Shown here: one piece after another, positions 1 through 8,059 of the stretch
Layout: each line of letters starts with the position of its first letter
Numbering within the stretch: the stretch's first letter is position 1
Source of the DNA: Paracoccus sp. (in: a-proteobacteria)
Lineage (GTDB): Bacteria; Pseudomonadota; Alphaproteobacteria; Rhodobacterales; Rhodobacteraceae
Length of the DNA stretch: 64,000 nucleotides
Assembly: GCF_030538695.1 (NCBI RefSeq)
Contig: NZ_JAUNTN010000012.1
Span: forward strand, 1 to 64,000
Direction: 5' to 3'
Program-made: the position numbers and the translations under genes
The notes under the pieces: model-generated
What the model was told of the DNA's origin: nothing
Seen by the model: only the letters and a program-made list of their open reading frames with translations
Databases searched by the model: none

Positions 1-629
1 TCGGGGCCTATATGAATCAGGGCCAGATCTGCATGTCCACCGAACGCATCGTCGTCATGGATCAGGTCGCGGATGCCTTTGTCGAAAAGCTGGCGGAAAA
101 GGCCCGGTCGCTTGTCGCCGGAGACCCGGCTGCGGGTCAGACCCCGCTTGGCTCGGTGGTCGATCACGGCGCGGCGAAACGGCTGGGCGAACTGGTCGCC
201 GACGCGACCGACAAGGGCGCGACCCTCGCCGCAGGCGGGCGCATCGAGGGCACGATCATGGACGCAACCTTGCTGGACAAGGTGACGCCCGCGATGCGGC
301 TTTATGCCGAAGAATCCTTTGGCCCGGTCGTGACGGTCGTGCGCGCCGCATCCGAGGATGAGGCGATCAGGATTGCCAATGATACCGAATATGGGCTGTC
401 GGCGGCGGTCTTCGGCGGCGACGTCACCCGCGCCCTCGCGGTCGCCCGCCGGATCGAAAGCGGCATCTGCCATGTGAACGGCCCGACCGTGCATGATGAG
501 GCGCAGATGCCCTTTGGCGGCGTGAAAGCCTCGGGCTACGGGCGCTTTGGCGGCAAATGGGGCATTGATGAGTTCACCGAGCTGCGTTGGATCACGGTTC
601 AGGACGGCTCGATCCATTATCCGATCTGA
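1..629 (+). CDS. Aldehyde dehydrogenase, C-terminal part (5' truncated by window)
   Basis: The reading frame is open from base 3 and runs about 209 codons to a TGA at 627-629. It oxidises an aldehyde to the acid with NAD(P)+. The visible part starts just before the motif GQICMST, which carries the catalytic cysteine, and later has the conserved ESFGPV and MPFGGVKASGYGRFGG motifs. Wording around the active site resembles the benzaldehyde/vanillin/salicylaldehyde dehydrogenase branch, so an aromatic aldehyde is a reasonable but unproven substrate. Roughly the first 270 residues of a normal ~480-residue enzyme lie outside the window. No operon partner follows: the next 2.3 kb is gene-poor. Confidence 0.9.
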   Translation, partial: GAYMNQGQICMSTERIVVMDQVADAFVEKLAEKARSLVAGDPAAGQTPLGSVVDHGAAKRLGELVADATDKGATLAAGGRIEGTIMDATLLDKVTPAMRLYAEESFGPVVTVVRAASEDEAIRIANDTEYGLSAAVFGGDVTRALAVARRIESGICHVNGPTVHDEAQMPFGGVKASGYGRFGGKWGIDEFTELRWITVQDGSIHYPI

Positions 630-1401
630 TGCAGAAACATTCTTCGGGATAGGGCTGCCCCCAAAAGTGAGACGACGGCAAGTTAAGAGTTTCACCCACA
701 AAGGCACAATTTACCTTTACCGATCACCCGTTTTGCCTCTGCCTATATTGGAACAGGCCAAAAAACCTGCTTGGCTGAACCATAGGCGGGAACCGCCCCA
801 CTGACACATGACTGACCCTATCCTTGAACATCAACCCTGACTTCGCCTTAGAGAATGCCCGTGAACTTTTGGGCACCATCACCTTTTAACAGCACTGCGG
901 CCATTACATGTCCCACTCTGGAATCTCTATTGCAGCGTCAACAGCAGCGCCAAAGCTTCCCTAGAGAGAATAACCATATCCTCTAAGAGCCGTCCAACAA
1001 ACGCACCATAGCATAAAACATCATAACAAAATGCAAACTCACGGCGCTCGAAAAAATAATCGCTTGAGATATTTTCCCAACGTTTATCCAACGTGAGCGA
1101 AACCCTGGACTAAAACTTGGCCTATTTGAGCGAGTTGGACAACGTGATCTGCGGTGGTGCTTCTCTGGTTGCACAACGCCAACTTTTAACCACCTACGCA
1201 ACATGAGGATCGTCTTGATGAACTCATCATAACGCGTGATCACTCAGTAACAGCCAATCACGCGACACACCCGCCGGTTACTCATCGCGTGACCCGTTAC
1301 CAAATACGCACACCTATCGTTTGCCAATGGACGTTGCTACTTTTTCTAAGTAGATATTTTCAACGCCGTATTGTCAAGCATCTAAACGGTCAACAGTTAC
1401 T
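630..1401. other. Gene-poor, AT-richer gap left of the insertion sequence
   Basis: No convincing gene is seen. The longest open frame (complement 983-1243) has no recognisable motif, no good ribosome-binding site and atypical codon use. Base composition is visibly more AT-rich than in the flanking genes. Inverted copies of CGCGTGA/TCACGCG occur at 1233-1238, 1258-1265 and 1285-1292. The segment looks like decayed or acquired DNA. Confidence 0.6.
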
Positions 1402-2242
1402 CTAGAGTCAGGGCTCACAACCAATGGATGACGGTCGCGGCGAGGGCGCAGGCCGAGAGGGACAGGATCGGGCATCGGTCGTATCGGGTTGCGATGCGGC
1501 GCCAGTCCTTCAGATGGGCGAACATATTCTCGATCTTGTGGCCCTGTCGGTAGAGGTCGGCGTCGTGCGAGATCGGGTCTTTCCTGCCGTTCCGGGACGG
1601 AATACACGGCGAAATCTCCATGTCGATCAGCGCCTTGCGGAACTAGTCGGCATCATAGCCCCGGTCTGCAAGCAGTGCCGCAGCCCGAGGAGTGGAGGAC
1701 AGAAGTGCCCGCGCGCCGATGTAGTCCGAGGTCTGGCCGGCCGAGGAACATCCGGATCGGGCGGCCCTTCGCATCAGCCAGGACGTGCAGTTTCGAGTTC
1801 AGCCTACCCTTCGTGCGCCCGATCAGCCGTCCGCCCCCCTTTGAACCACGAGGCTCGACGCCGGCCGGTGCGCCTTCGCATGGGTCGCGTCGATTATCAC
1901 GACCTCCGCCTCCTGCGCCTGTGCGGCCAGTTCGGTCATGATGGTGGCGAACACGCCCATCCGGCTCCACCGCTTCCAGCGGTTGTAGAGCATCTTCGGC
2001 GGGCTATAGGCCAAAAGCGCGTGCTTCCACATCAACCCATTGCGTTGGATGAAGATTATCCCGCTCAGCACCCGCCGGTCATCGACCCGAGGCTTGCCGC
2101 GGGACTTTGGGAAGAACGGCCGCAGCCGCTCCATCTGCTCGTCCGTCAACCAGTAAAGCTCGCTCATCATCCCTCCCACAGTTGCGAGCTTGAACCATCC
2201 CGCCTCTCCCCGCTCAAGCAGATTTATGGGTCCTGATCCTAG
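1402..2242 (-). mobile_element. IS5-family (IS427-group-like) insertion sequence, decayed
   Basis: The element is about 840 bp and contains one transposase region on the minus strand. Imperfect terminal inverted repeats begin CTAGAGTCAGGGCTCACA on the left (from 1402) and, read inward from the right, CTAGGATCAGGACCCATA (from 2242). CTAG is present at both outer ends (1402-1405 and 2239-2242), which suggests insertion at a CTAG/TA-type target. Size, end sequence and split transposase fit the IS427 group of IS5. It is almost certainly immobile without a helper because its transposase is broken. Confidence 0.8.
1415..2170 (-). pseudogene. IS5/IS427-type transposase, inactivated
   Basis: The frame opens at an ATG at 2167 or 2170 (MSELYWLTDEQMERLRPFF, typical IS5 N-terminus) and ends at 1415. 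ORF A and ORF B meet at an AAAGGGGGG run near 1836, where a -1 slip would join ...VVQRG to GGRLIGRTKGRLNSKL; such programmed slippage is usual in this group. Beyond that there are two true lesions: a 2-base deletion near 1755, after PIRMFL, which shifts the frame out of GQTSDYIGARALL, and an in-frame TAG at complement 1643-1645 where the family has a Trp (DAD*FRKALID). The conserved C-terminal HKIENMFAHLKDWRRIATRY survives in the last segment. Confidence 0.85.
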
Positions 2243-2972
2243 GTGGATCATTCCCCTCTTTGAGCCCCCCGGACACTTAGGTTCGCCGACACCCATACCA
2301 CCATATTTGGTCGATCACTTATATATGATCGCATCACTGACGCCCCGCTTACGGCGTAGATCGGTAACTGAACCATCTGCCCCATCCTATTTTCAGGATG
2401 CTTGTGATTTGGCATTCGGCAAATCTATCGCACTTCATATCTGCTTTTTCAATTGACCCAAAATCTATTTCATACCAAATTAGACCGAGACCAATGTCAA
2501 CCAACCAACACCCAAAAGAAAACAATATCCATACAGCATATTGTCATTAAGTGGCATGCTATCACTCCCATATTATAAAATCCATCAGACCAAAAACCCA
2601 TACGAATTCTGATGCCCTGATCCGCTGTATCATAGACGATAGCGACGGCTTCGCGAAAACTGATGACATCATATGCCGTGACCCGCGTTCCTTTGGTGAA
2701 CGAGTGCCTTTCTGTATCTGTGGCAGCCCATCGCTACGAATCGCCAAAGGCAGGCTGAACAACCAACAGCAACAGGGAAATTAATAACATATCCCACCTG
2801 CGCATATCCATTTCCGACCCCACAGCCAACTCACTTGTATATCTTTAATATTCAGAAAAAATATTTCTACCAAAACAATCTTAGCACTTGAAAACTTACC
2901 TGTCTGCATCGCTCTTGCCCCGCGCCACCGGATCGGGCAAACCTTCGCCACAACACCGAGGGGGAAGCCGGC
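2243..2972. other. Gene-poor, AT-rich gap right of the insertion sequence
   Basis: No gene could be supported. Open frames of 66-77 codons on both strands around 2551-2784 have no known motif. Several short inverted repeats are present, including ACAATAT/ATATTGT at 2522-2528 and 2538-2544 and CATCCT/AGGATG at 2383-2400. The 3' end (about 2820-2960) is AT-rich and should contain the promoter of the downstream efflux gene, but I cannot identify clear -35 and -10 boxes. Confidence 0.55.
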
Positions 2973-3908
2973 ATGTCGCACGGAAATCACCACGGCCATA
3001 GCCACGGCCCGCATGACCACGGCGGCCACAGCCACGCCATACCGCAAAGCGATACCGCGATTATCTGGGCCATCGCGGTCAATCTGATCCTGACCGTGGC
3101 ACAGGTCGCTGGCGGGTTTTGGGCCGATTCCACCGCGCTGATCGCGGACGGGGTGCATAACCTGTCCGATGCGGGGGCGCTGATCCTTGCCTTTGGCGCC
3201 CGCCACCTTGCCCGCCGCCCGGCGACGCCCGCCTATTCCTTTGGCTGGGGCCGGGCCGAAATCATCGCGGCTTTTGTCAATTATATCAGCCTGATCCTGA
3301 TTTCGGTCTGGCTGGTAGTCGAGGCCCTGACCCGCCTGAACAACCCGCCCGAAGTCGCAGGCGGCCTTGTCATGGGCCTTGCTGCACTGGCGCTGGTGAT
3401 TGATCTGGTCACGGCGGCGCTGGTGTTCCGGGTGGCGCAGGAAAGCAGCAATATGCGGGCAGCCTTTCTGCATAACCTTGCCGATGCGGGGGTTTCAGTT
3501 GCAGTTATCATCGGCGGCGGGCTGATTTGGGCCTTTGGCTGGCATATGGCCGACCCGATCATCACCATTGGCATTTCAGCGGTCATTATCTGGCATGTTA
3601 TGCAGGAAATCGGCCCGGTCTGGCGCAACATGATGCTGGCCGCCCCCCTGCATCTGGACCATGATGCGATCCGCGCCGAGATTCTTGCGCTGCCCGGCGT
3701 CACCGACCTGCACCACCTGCACCTGTGGCAGATCGACGAGCGCCGGGCTTCGGCACAAATGCACCTTGTTCTCTATGATCTGGCCGACGGCCCGGAGCTT
3801 TTGGTGCAGACCAAGCTGATTCTGGCCCGGCATGGCATCGACCATTCCACCATCCAGCTTGAATCAGACACGCATGGCTGCGCCGACAAGGCAGATCACA
3901 CGCACTGA
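2973..3908 (+). CDS. zitB: Cation diffusion facilitator, ZitB/CzcD-type zinc (cobalt/cadmium) exporter
   Basis: A 311-residue inner-membrane metal/H+ antiporter that exports Zn2+ and probably Co2+/Cd2+. The N-terminus is a histidine-rich stretch (HGHSHGPHDHGGHSH) before six predicted membrane helices. The paired intramembrane metal site is visible as H62-x3-D66 in helix 2 (ADGVHNLSD) and H167-x3-D171 in helix 5 (HNLADAG), the H/D combination of zinc-selective CDF proteins. A cytoplasmic ferredoxin-like domain (about 220-300) follows, and the C-terminus is again His-rich. The start is preceded by GAGGGGGAA. It stands alone, tail to tail with hemN across a shared terminator. The symbol is by family resemblance. 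Confidence 0.88.
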   Translation: MSHGNHHGHSHGPHDHGGHSHAIPQSDTAIIWAIAVNLILTVAQVAGGFWADSTALIADGVHNLSDAGALILAFGARHLARRPATPAYSFGWGRAEIIAAFVNYISLILISVWLVVEALTRLNNPPEVAGGLVMGLAALALVIDLVTAALVFRVAQESSNMRAAFLHNLADAGVSVAVIIGGGLIWAFGWHMADPIITIGISAVIIWHVMQEIGPVWRNMMLAAPLHLDHDAIRAEILALPGVTDLHHLHLWQIDERRASAQMHLVLYDLADGPELLVQTKLILARHGIDHSTIQLESDTHGCADKADHTH

Positions 3909-3911
3909 AAA

Positions 3912-3943
3912 GCCGCCTGCAATCCAATGCAGGCGGCGTTGTT
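3912..3943. terminator. Hairpin terminator between zitB and hemN
   Basis: A perfect 10-bp stem, GCCGCCTGCA (3912-3921) with TGCAGGCGGC (3928-3937), a 6-base loop, then GTTGTTCTT. It lies in the convergent gap and could serve both genes. Confidence 0.85.
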
Positions 3944-3959
3944 CTTGCCCGAACATCCG

Positions 3960-5315
3960 TCAGATTGCGGGTGAATGGCCCTTGGCTTCCATGTCATAGG
4001 CGTCAAACATCCGCGCGATCATCCGGGTCAGCGGGCGTGCGGGTTCCGGGATGCGCAGACCATCCGCGTCGGCCTGAACCATCTCGCCAAAGCGTTCCAC
4101 GACTGGCGCATAAAGCCCCGCCAACTGCTCTGCCGTCATGCCATAATCAGCAATCATTTCGGCATTCTGCACCTGAAAATCACACATCAGCGCCTCGATA
4201 ATCCGCGCCCGCCAGCGGTCCTCGTCCGAGAACACATGCCCGCGCGTGGTCGAGAAATGCCCATCCCGCACCTTGCCGACATGGGCGCCAGTCGCGGGGG
4301 CGTTCTGCGCATAACCCTGCGGAAAGCGCGAGATGGACGAGGCGCCAAGCCCCACCAGCGCCACCGCCTGATCGTCGGTATAACCCTGAAAGTTCCGCCG
4401 CAGTCGCCCGGCTTTTTGCGCCACCGCCAGCCCGTCACCGGGCAGCGCGAAATGGTCGATGCCGATGGCGTCATAACCCGCATCAAGGAACAGCCGCTCG
4501 GCCACATTGAACAGGGCCAGACGGCTTTGCGGGTCGGGCAGCGCCTCGCCGGGGATCATCACCTGGCGCTTGGCCATCCAAGGCACATGCGCATAGCCGT
4601 AAAGCGCCACACGATCAGGGCGCAGGCTCAGCAGTTTCTCGACCGAGGCACTGATTCGTTCCGGTGTCTGATAGGGCAGGCCAAACAGGATGTCGGCATT
4701 CAGGCTGGCCACACCACGCGCGCGAATCATATCAGCGGCGGCGCGGGTGATCTCAAAGCTTTGGTCGCGGCCAATGACCTTTTGGATCTCGGGGTCGAAA
4801 TCCTGAACGCCGATGCTGGCGCGGGTCAGCCCTGCATCTGCCAACGCATCCATGCGGGCATCGTCGATCTCGTTCGGGTCAATCTCGACGCTGAACTCGC
4901 CGCCATCCGCCAGCGGGAAAGCATCGAAAACCGCGCCCGCCACCTCGCGCATCAGATCCGGCGGCAGCATCGTCGGCGTGCCGCCGCCCCAATGCAGGCG
5001 CGACAGCGTAACCCCCGATGCCATATGGGATTTTAGCAACGCAATCTCGTCCAGCAGGGTCCGCGCATAGGCCCGCACCGGCTCATCGCTTTGGGTGCCT
5101 TGCGTGCGGCAGGCACAGAACCAGCACAATCTGCGGCAAAACGGCACATGCAGATAAAGCGAGATCGACCCGCCCGCCGGGATGGCGTGGACCCAATCCA
5201 GAAATTGCCCTTCGCCAACAACAGGTTTGAACTGCGTGGCGGGCGGATAAGACGTGTAGCGCGGCACACGGGCATCAAACAGCCCAAGCCGCATGAGTTG
5301 CGATTCATGCTTCAT
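3960..5315 (-). CDS. hemN: Oxygen-independent coproporphyrinogen III oxidase (radical SAM)
   Basis: Converts coproporphyrinogen III to protoporphyrinogen IX without oxygen, using two S-adenosylmethionines; this is the anaerobic haem (and, in phototrophs, bacteriochlorophyll) step in the cytoplasm. The protein is 451 residues, close to E. coli HemN (457). The radical SAM cluster motif is C60-x3-C64-x2-C67-x-C69 in HVPFCRRLCWFCAC. The N-terminus RVPRYTSYPP is diagnostic for true HemN rather than HemW. Start ATG at 5315 has no strong Shine-Dalgarno; a second ATG lies at 5294. It is divergent from fnrL with an FNR box in the 75-base gap, so anaerobic induction is expected. In Rhodobacter, hemZ sits beside fnrL in the same way. 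Confidence 0.93.
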   Translation of the reverse strand: MKHESQLMRLGLFDARVPRYTSYPPATQFKPVVGEGQFLDWVHAIPAGGSISLYLHVPFCRRLCWFCACRTQGTQSDEPVRAYARTLLDEIALLKSHMASGVTLSRLHWGGGTPTMLPPDLMREVAGAVFDAFPLADGGEFSVEIDPNEIDDARMDALADAGLTRASIGVQDFDPEIQKVIGRDQSFEITRAAADMIRARGVASLNADILFGLPYQTPERISASVEKLLSLRPDRVALYGYAHVPWMAKRQVMIPGEALPDPQSRLALFNVAERLFLDAGYDAIGIDHFALPGDGLAVAQKAGRLRRNFQGYTDDQAVALVGLGASSISRFPQGYAQNAPATGAHVGKVRDGHFSTTRGHVFSDEDRWRARIIEALMCDFQVQNAEMIADYGMTAEQLAGLYAPVVERFGEMVQADADGLRIPEPARPLTRMIARMFDAYDMEAKGHSPAI

Positions 5316-5350
5316 GCGCGTATCTATGCGGACAAACGCGCGAGATCACC

Positions 5351-5364
5351 TTGACACAAATCAA
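5351..5364. promoter_or_regulatory. FNR box in the hemN-fnrL divergent region
   Basis: TTGACACAAATCAA matches the FNR consensus TTGAT-N4-ATCAA at 9 of 10 positions. Its centre (5357.5) is about 41 bases upstream of 5316, which would place hemN transcription at or next to its ATG, with CATAGA (complement 5323-5328) as a weak -10. For fnrL the box is immediately upstream of, or within, the first codons, which fits negative autoregulation rather than activation. Confidence 0.75.
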
Positions 5365-5389
5365 CCCATATGAAGGCCAGCAACATGCT

Positions 5390-6121
5390 GTGCGGATCGG
5401 TGCCGAACCTTGCGCCGACTGCCCGGTGCGGTTCCGTGCGGTCTGCTCGGGCTGCGGCAAGGATGATCTGGACCGGCTGGAGGCCGCCAAGTTCACCCGC
5501 AGCTTTCAGGCCGGGCAGGTCATCGTCTGGGCTGGCGACCGGCTGGACTTCGTTGCCTCTATTCTGTCCGGCGCGGCCAGCATGACGCAAACGCTGGAGG
5601 ACGGGCGCACGCAGATCGTCGGCCTGCTGCTGCCATCGGATTTCCTTGGCCGTCCGGGCCGGGACCGCACCCCCTACACCGTAACGGCCGTCAGCGACAT
5701 TACCCTGTGCTGCTTCCGCCGCCGCCCGTTCGAATCGCTGCTGAGCGGCACCCCCGCGCTTGGCGGGCGGTTGCTGCAAATGACGCTGGACGAACTGGAC
5801 GCCGCACGGGAATGGATGCTGATTCTTGGCCGCAAATCCGCGCGGGAAAAGATCGCCTCATTCCTCGCCATTCTTGCCCGGCGCGAAGCTGCCCGCCGCC
5901 GCACCACCCGGCTGGACGGGATCGAAATTGACTTGCCGCTGACCCGCGAAGCTATGGCCGATTATCTGGGCCTGACGCTGGAAACCGTCAGCCGCCAGAT
6001 GTCTGGCCTGAAACGCGACGGGCTGATCACCCTGACCGGGCTGCGCCATGTCATTATTCCCGACTATGGCCTGCTGGTGGCCGAAGGCGGCGATGACGCC
6101 GACGGCGGCCCGCTGAGCTGA
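5390..6121 (+). CDS. fnrL: FnrL/FnrP-type oxygen-sensing transcription regulator
   Basis: Crp/Fnr-family regulator that binds DNA as a dimer when its oxygen-labile [4Fe-4S] cluster is intact. The cluster ligands are visible as the N-terminal CADCPVRFRAVC (C-x2-C-x7-C, the FnrL spacing) plus a Cys in the DITLCCFRR segment. The C-terminal helix-turn-helix (LTLETVSRQMSGLKRDGLI) has the E..SR recognition residues that read TTGAT. The frame is open from a TTG at 5351, but that codon lies inside the FNR box; I prefer GTG at 5390, with GAAGG upstream (spacing rather long). It is divergent from its likely target hemN and ends in a convergent gap holding REP-like repeats. Confidence 0.9.
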   Translation: MRIGAEPCADCPVRFRAVCSGCGKDDLDRLEAAKFTRSFQAGQVIVWAGDRLDFVASILSGAASMTQTLEDGRTQIVGLLLPSDFLGRPGRDRTPYTVTAVSDITLCCFRRRPFESLLSGTPALGGRLLQMTLDELDAAREWMLILGRKSAREKIASFLAILARREAARRRTTRLDGIEIDLPLTREAMADYLGLTLETVSRQMSGLKRDGLITLTGLRHVIIPDYGLLVAEGGDDADGGPLS

Positions 6122-6146
6122 CCGCCGCGCTTTCCTACGGGCAGAT

Positions 6147-6178
6147 GCCTCCGGCGGGGATATTTTTTGACAAAAGAT
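6147..6178 (+). repeat. REP-like repeat, copy 1
   Basis: A 32-base sequence starting GCCTCCGGCGGGGATATTT and ending GACAAAAGAT. An inverted copy lies at 6238-6269 and further copies at 12004-12079 and 38347-38374. This pair fills the convergent gap between fnrL and the decarboxylase gene and could form a large hairpin. Confidence 0.8.
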
Positions 6179-6237
6179 TAGGCGCGTTAACCCGATCTTA
6201 AGGGATGCTGCGCTATGGATGATTCGTGAACCATGCC

Positions 6238-6269
6238 ATCTTTTGTCCCCAAATATCCCCGCCGGAGGC
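6238..6269 (-). repeat. REP-like repeat, copy 2 (inverted)
   Basis: Reverse complement of the 6147-6178 element, with two mismatches in the TTTTTTGAC/TTTGGGGAC stretch. The two copies face each other across 59 bases. Confidence 0.8.
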
Positions 6270-6300
6270 AGCCGAGATCAAAAACCAGACCACCGTCCGA

Positions 6301-7440
6301 TCAATGCAGCGCCAGCACCGTTGCAACCTGCAAATTGCCAAAGCCATTAAAGCGGGTGTTGGTCGCCATGGAATAGGCACCGGCACCGTGGAACAGGATG
6401 TAATCCCCCTCGGCCAGATCACCAGGCAGCGGAATTTCTCCCGGCAGGCGGTCCACCGAATCGCAGGTCGGGCCAAAGATCACCCGCGGGACGGCTTCGC
6501 CCTGACGCGGGCGGCCCTGCGGGTCCAGCACCTCGATGCGGGACAGATTGCCAACCAGCGGGATTTCCGACAGAGCGCCATAAACGCCATCGTTCAGGAA
6601 GATGTTTTCCCCATCGCGCAGCCCTTTAATGCGGGCAATCAGCGTGAAAGCGTCGGCACAAAGGCCCCGGCCCGGTTCGCAGACCAGCGCGGGGGCGTCG
6701 GCACCAAAGACCTCGGTCGTGGTGGTGCCGATCAGGGCAAAGATGGCTTCCAGATCGGGTTCAACCTCGGTCACACGATGCGAGGGGAAGCCGCCGCCGA
6801 CGTTCAGCCGTTCCGCCCGCAGGCCCGCCATGTCGCAGATGTCGCGGGCGGTGCGGATATAGGTTTCCCACGCGGCCGGATCGACGCATTGCGTGCCGGG
6901 GTGAAAGGTCAGCGAGGGCCGATAGCCCGCCTTGGCCACCCGTGCCAGCAGTTCCGCCGCCAGTTCCGGCGCGGCCCCGAACTTTGACCCGAAATCATAG
7001 ATCGCCCCCATCACCGGCAGCTTGAAGCGCGGCGAAATCTCGGACCCTTCGGGGATCGCGCCGATCAGCTTGTCCAGCTCGGAATGACTGTCCACGGAAT
7101 AGCTGGTGACGCCCGCCGCCGCGGCATGGGCGATTTCCTCGGCCCCGCGCACGGGGTTGTGGTAATGCCGCGCGGCTGCGGGTGCGATGCGCCCGATCAG
7201 GTCGATTTCTGCGGGTGAGGCCACATCAAACCCCGTGACCCCGGCGGCGATGAGGCTCTGGATCAGCGCCGCATCCGGGTTCGACTTGACGGCATAGGTC
7301 ACAAGCCCCGGAAAGCCGTCGATGAACCGCCGCGCCGTTTCCTGCAACACGGTCGGCGCAAAGGCGATGACCGGATCAAGGGGGGCCATTTCGGCCACGA
7401 TCTCGGCGGGGTTCTTCCAGACGGTTCGGGTTTGTCCCAT
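6301..7440 (-). CDS. PLP-dependent ornithine/lysine decarboxylase (fold type III)
   Basis: Decarboxylates ornithine (possibly lysine) to putrescine or cadaverine, feeding polyamine synthesis in the cytoplasm. It is 379 residues, the size of bacterial eukaryote-like ornithine decarboxylases. The PLP lysine is K52 in TYAVKSNPD; the phosphate-binding GGGFPSH (about 215-221), EPGRG (255-259) and the catalytic GPTCDSVD with C326 are all present, so the enzyme should be active. An open frame extends upstream to 7503, but the ATG at 7440 has AAAGGA eight bases before it and matches family N-termini. It is divergent from an Lrp/AsnC regulator, with palindromes in the shared promoter region. Ornithine versus lysine preference cannot be settled by eye. 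Confidence 0.88.
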   Translation of the reverse strand: MGQTRTVWKNPAEIVAEMAPLDPVIAFAPTVLQETARRFIDGFPGLVTYAVKSNPDAALIQSLIAAGVTGFDVASPAEIDLIGRIAPAAARHYHNPVRGAEEIAHAAAAGVTSYSVDSHSELDKLIGAIPEGSEISPRFKLPVMGAIYDFGSKFGAAPELAAELLARVAKAGYRPSLTFHPGTQCVDPAAWETYIRTARDICDMAGLRAERLNVGGGFPSHRVTEVEPDLEAIFALIGTTTTEVFGADAPALVCEPGRGLCADAFTLIARIKGLRDGENIFLNDGVYGALSEIPLVGNLSRIEVLDPQGRPRQGEAVPRVIFGPTCDSVDRLPGEIPLPGDLAEGDYILFHGAGAYSMATNTRFNGFGNLQVATVLALH

Positions 7441-7531
7441 GCGCGTGTCCTTTATGCATACGGGGATAGGAACGAGAATGCGGCATATGGGTTCCATTTT
7501 CACCGATGGAAATGGTGGATTTATGACAAAC

Positions 7532-7560
7532 TATCGTTATTATGACGATAACTTCGTTAT
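7532..7560. promoter_or_regulatory. Overlapping palindromes, likely Lrp-type operator
   Basis: TATCGT-N7-ACGATA (7532-7550) overlaps ATAAC-TTC-GTTAT (7548-7560). Both are perfect, AT-rich dyads immediately upstream of the Lrp gene and in front of the divergent decarboxylase gene. Lrp/AsnC proteins bind such AT-rich dyads; the assignment to this regulator is inferred from position. Confidence 0.55.
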
Positions 7561-7572
7561 ATCGGGGAAATC

Positions 7573-8010
7573 ATGGACGATCTGGACCGCGCCATCGTCA
7601 GCCTGCTGTCTCAGGACGCGCGATTGTCGCTGGCGGTGCTGTCGCGGCGGCTGAAGGTCGCACGCTCGACCCTGCAAGCCCGGCTGGAACGGTTGGAAAG
7701 TAACGGCACCATTGCCGGCTATACCCTGCGGCTGGGACCGGGCGGGCGGGCGGTGCAAATCCGCGCCTCGGTGCTGCTGTCGATCGAGCCACGCGCCCTT
7801 GCGCCGCTTTTGTCCCGCCTGCGCGCCATCCCAGAGGTCGAACGGGTGAACACCACATCCGGCCGCGTCGATCTGCTGGTGCTGGTGCGGGCGCCCTCGA
7901 CCGAATTGCTGGATGCGGCGCTGGACCAGATCGGCAATATCCCCGGCGTGAAGTCCAGCGAAAGCCTGATCCACCTGTCCACAAGGCTGGACCGTTCGAC
8001 CGAATCCTAG
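7573..8010 (+). CDS. Lrp/AsnC-family transcription regulator
   Basis: A 145-residue one-component regulator that senses amino acids or related ligands. Residues 1-60 form the winged helix-turn-helix (MDDLDRAIVSLLSQDARLS..., RLKVARSTLQARLERLESNG), followed by an alpha-beta RAM/ligand domain (about 65-140) with the usual VERVNTTSGRVDLLVLVRA strand pattern. Start ATG is preceded by GGGGAAATC. It lies 132 bases from the divergent decarboxylase start, so the likely target is that gene, with autoregulation through the palindromes just upstream. The ligand (ornithine, arginine or lysine) is unknown. Confidence 0.85.
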   Translation: MDDLDRAIVSLLSQDARLSLAVLSRRLKVARSTLQARLERLESNGTIAGYTLRLGPGGRAVQIRASVLLSIEPRALAPLLSRLRAIPEVERVNTTSGRVDLLVLVRAPSTELLDAALDQIGNIPGVKSSESLIHLSTRLDRSTES

Positions 8011-8059
8011 CGACTATGCGTGATTTCTGCTATCAAAGGGCCAGCGAAAGGAACATTCC

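Noticed and set aside
630..680. Possible IS end at CTGCCCCCAAAAGTGAG just after the aldehyde dehydrogenase gene
   Set aside because: No matching second end or transposase nearby; could not be supported.
983..1243. 86-codon minus-strand frame in the AT-rich gap
   Set aside because: No ribosome site, no recognisable domain, atypical composition.
7548..7560. Similarity of ATAACTTCGTTAT to a loxP arm
   Set aside because: Only one short arm-like dyad, no 8-bp spacer and second arm; position fits an operator.
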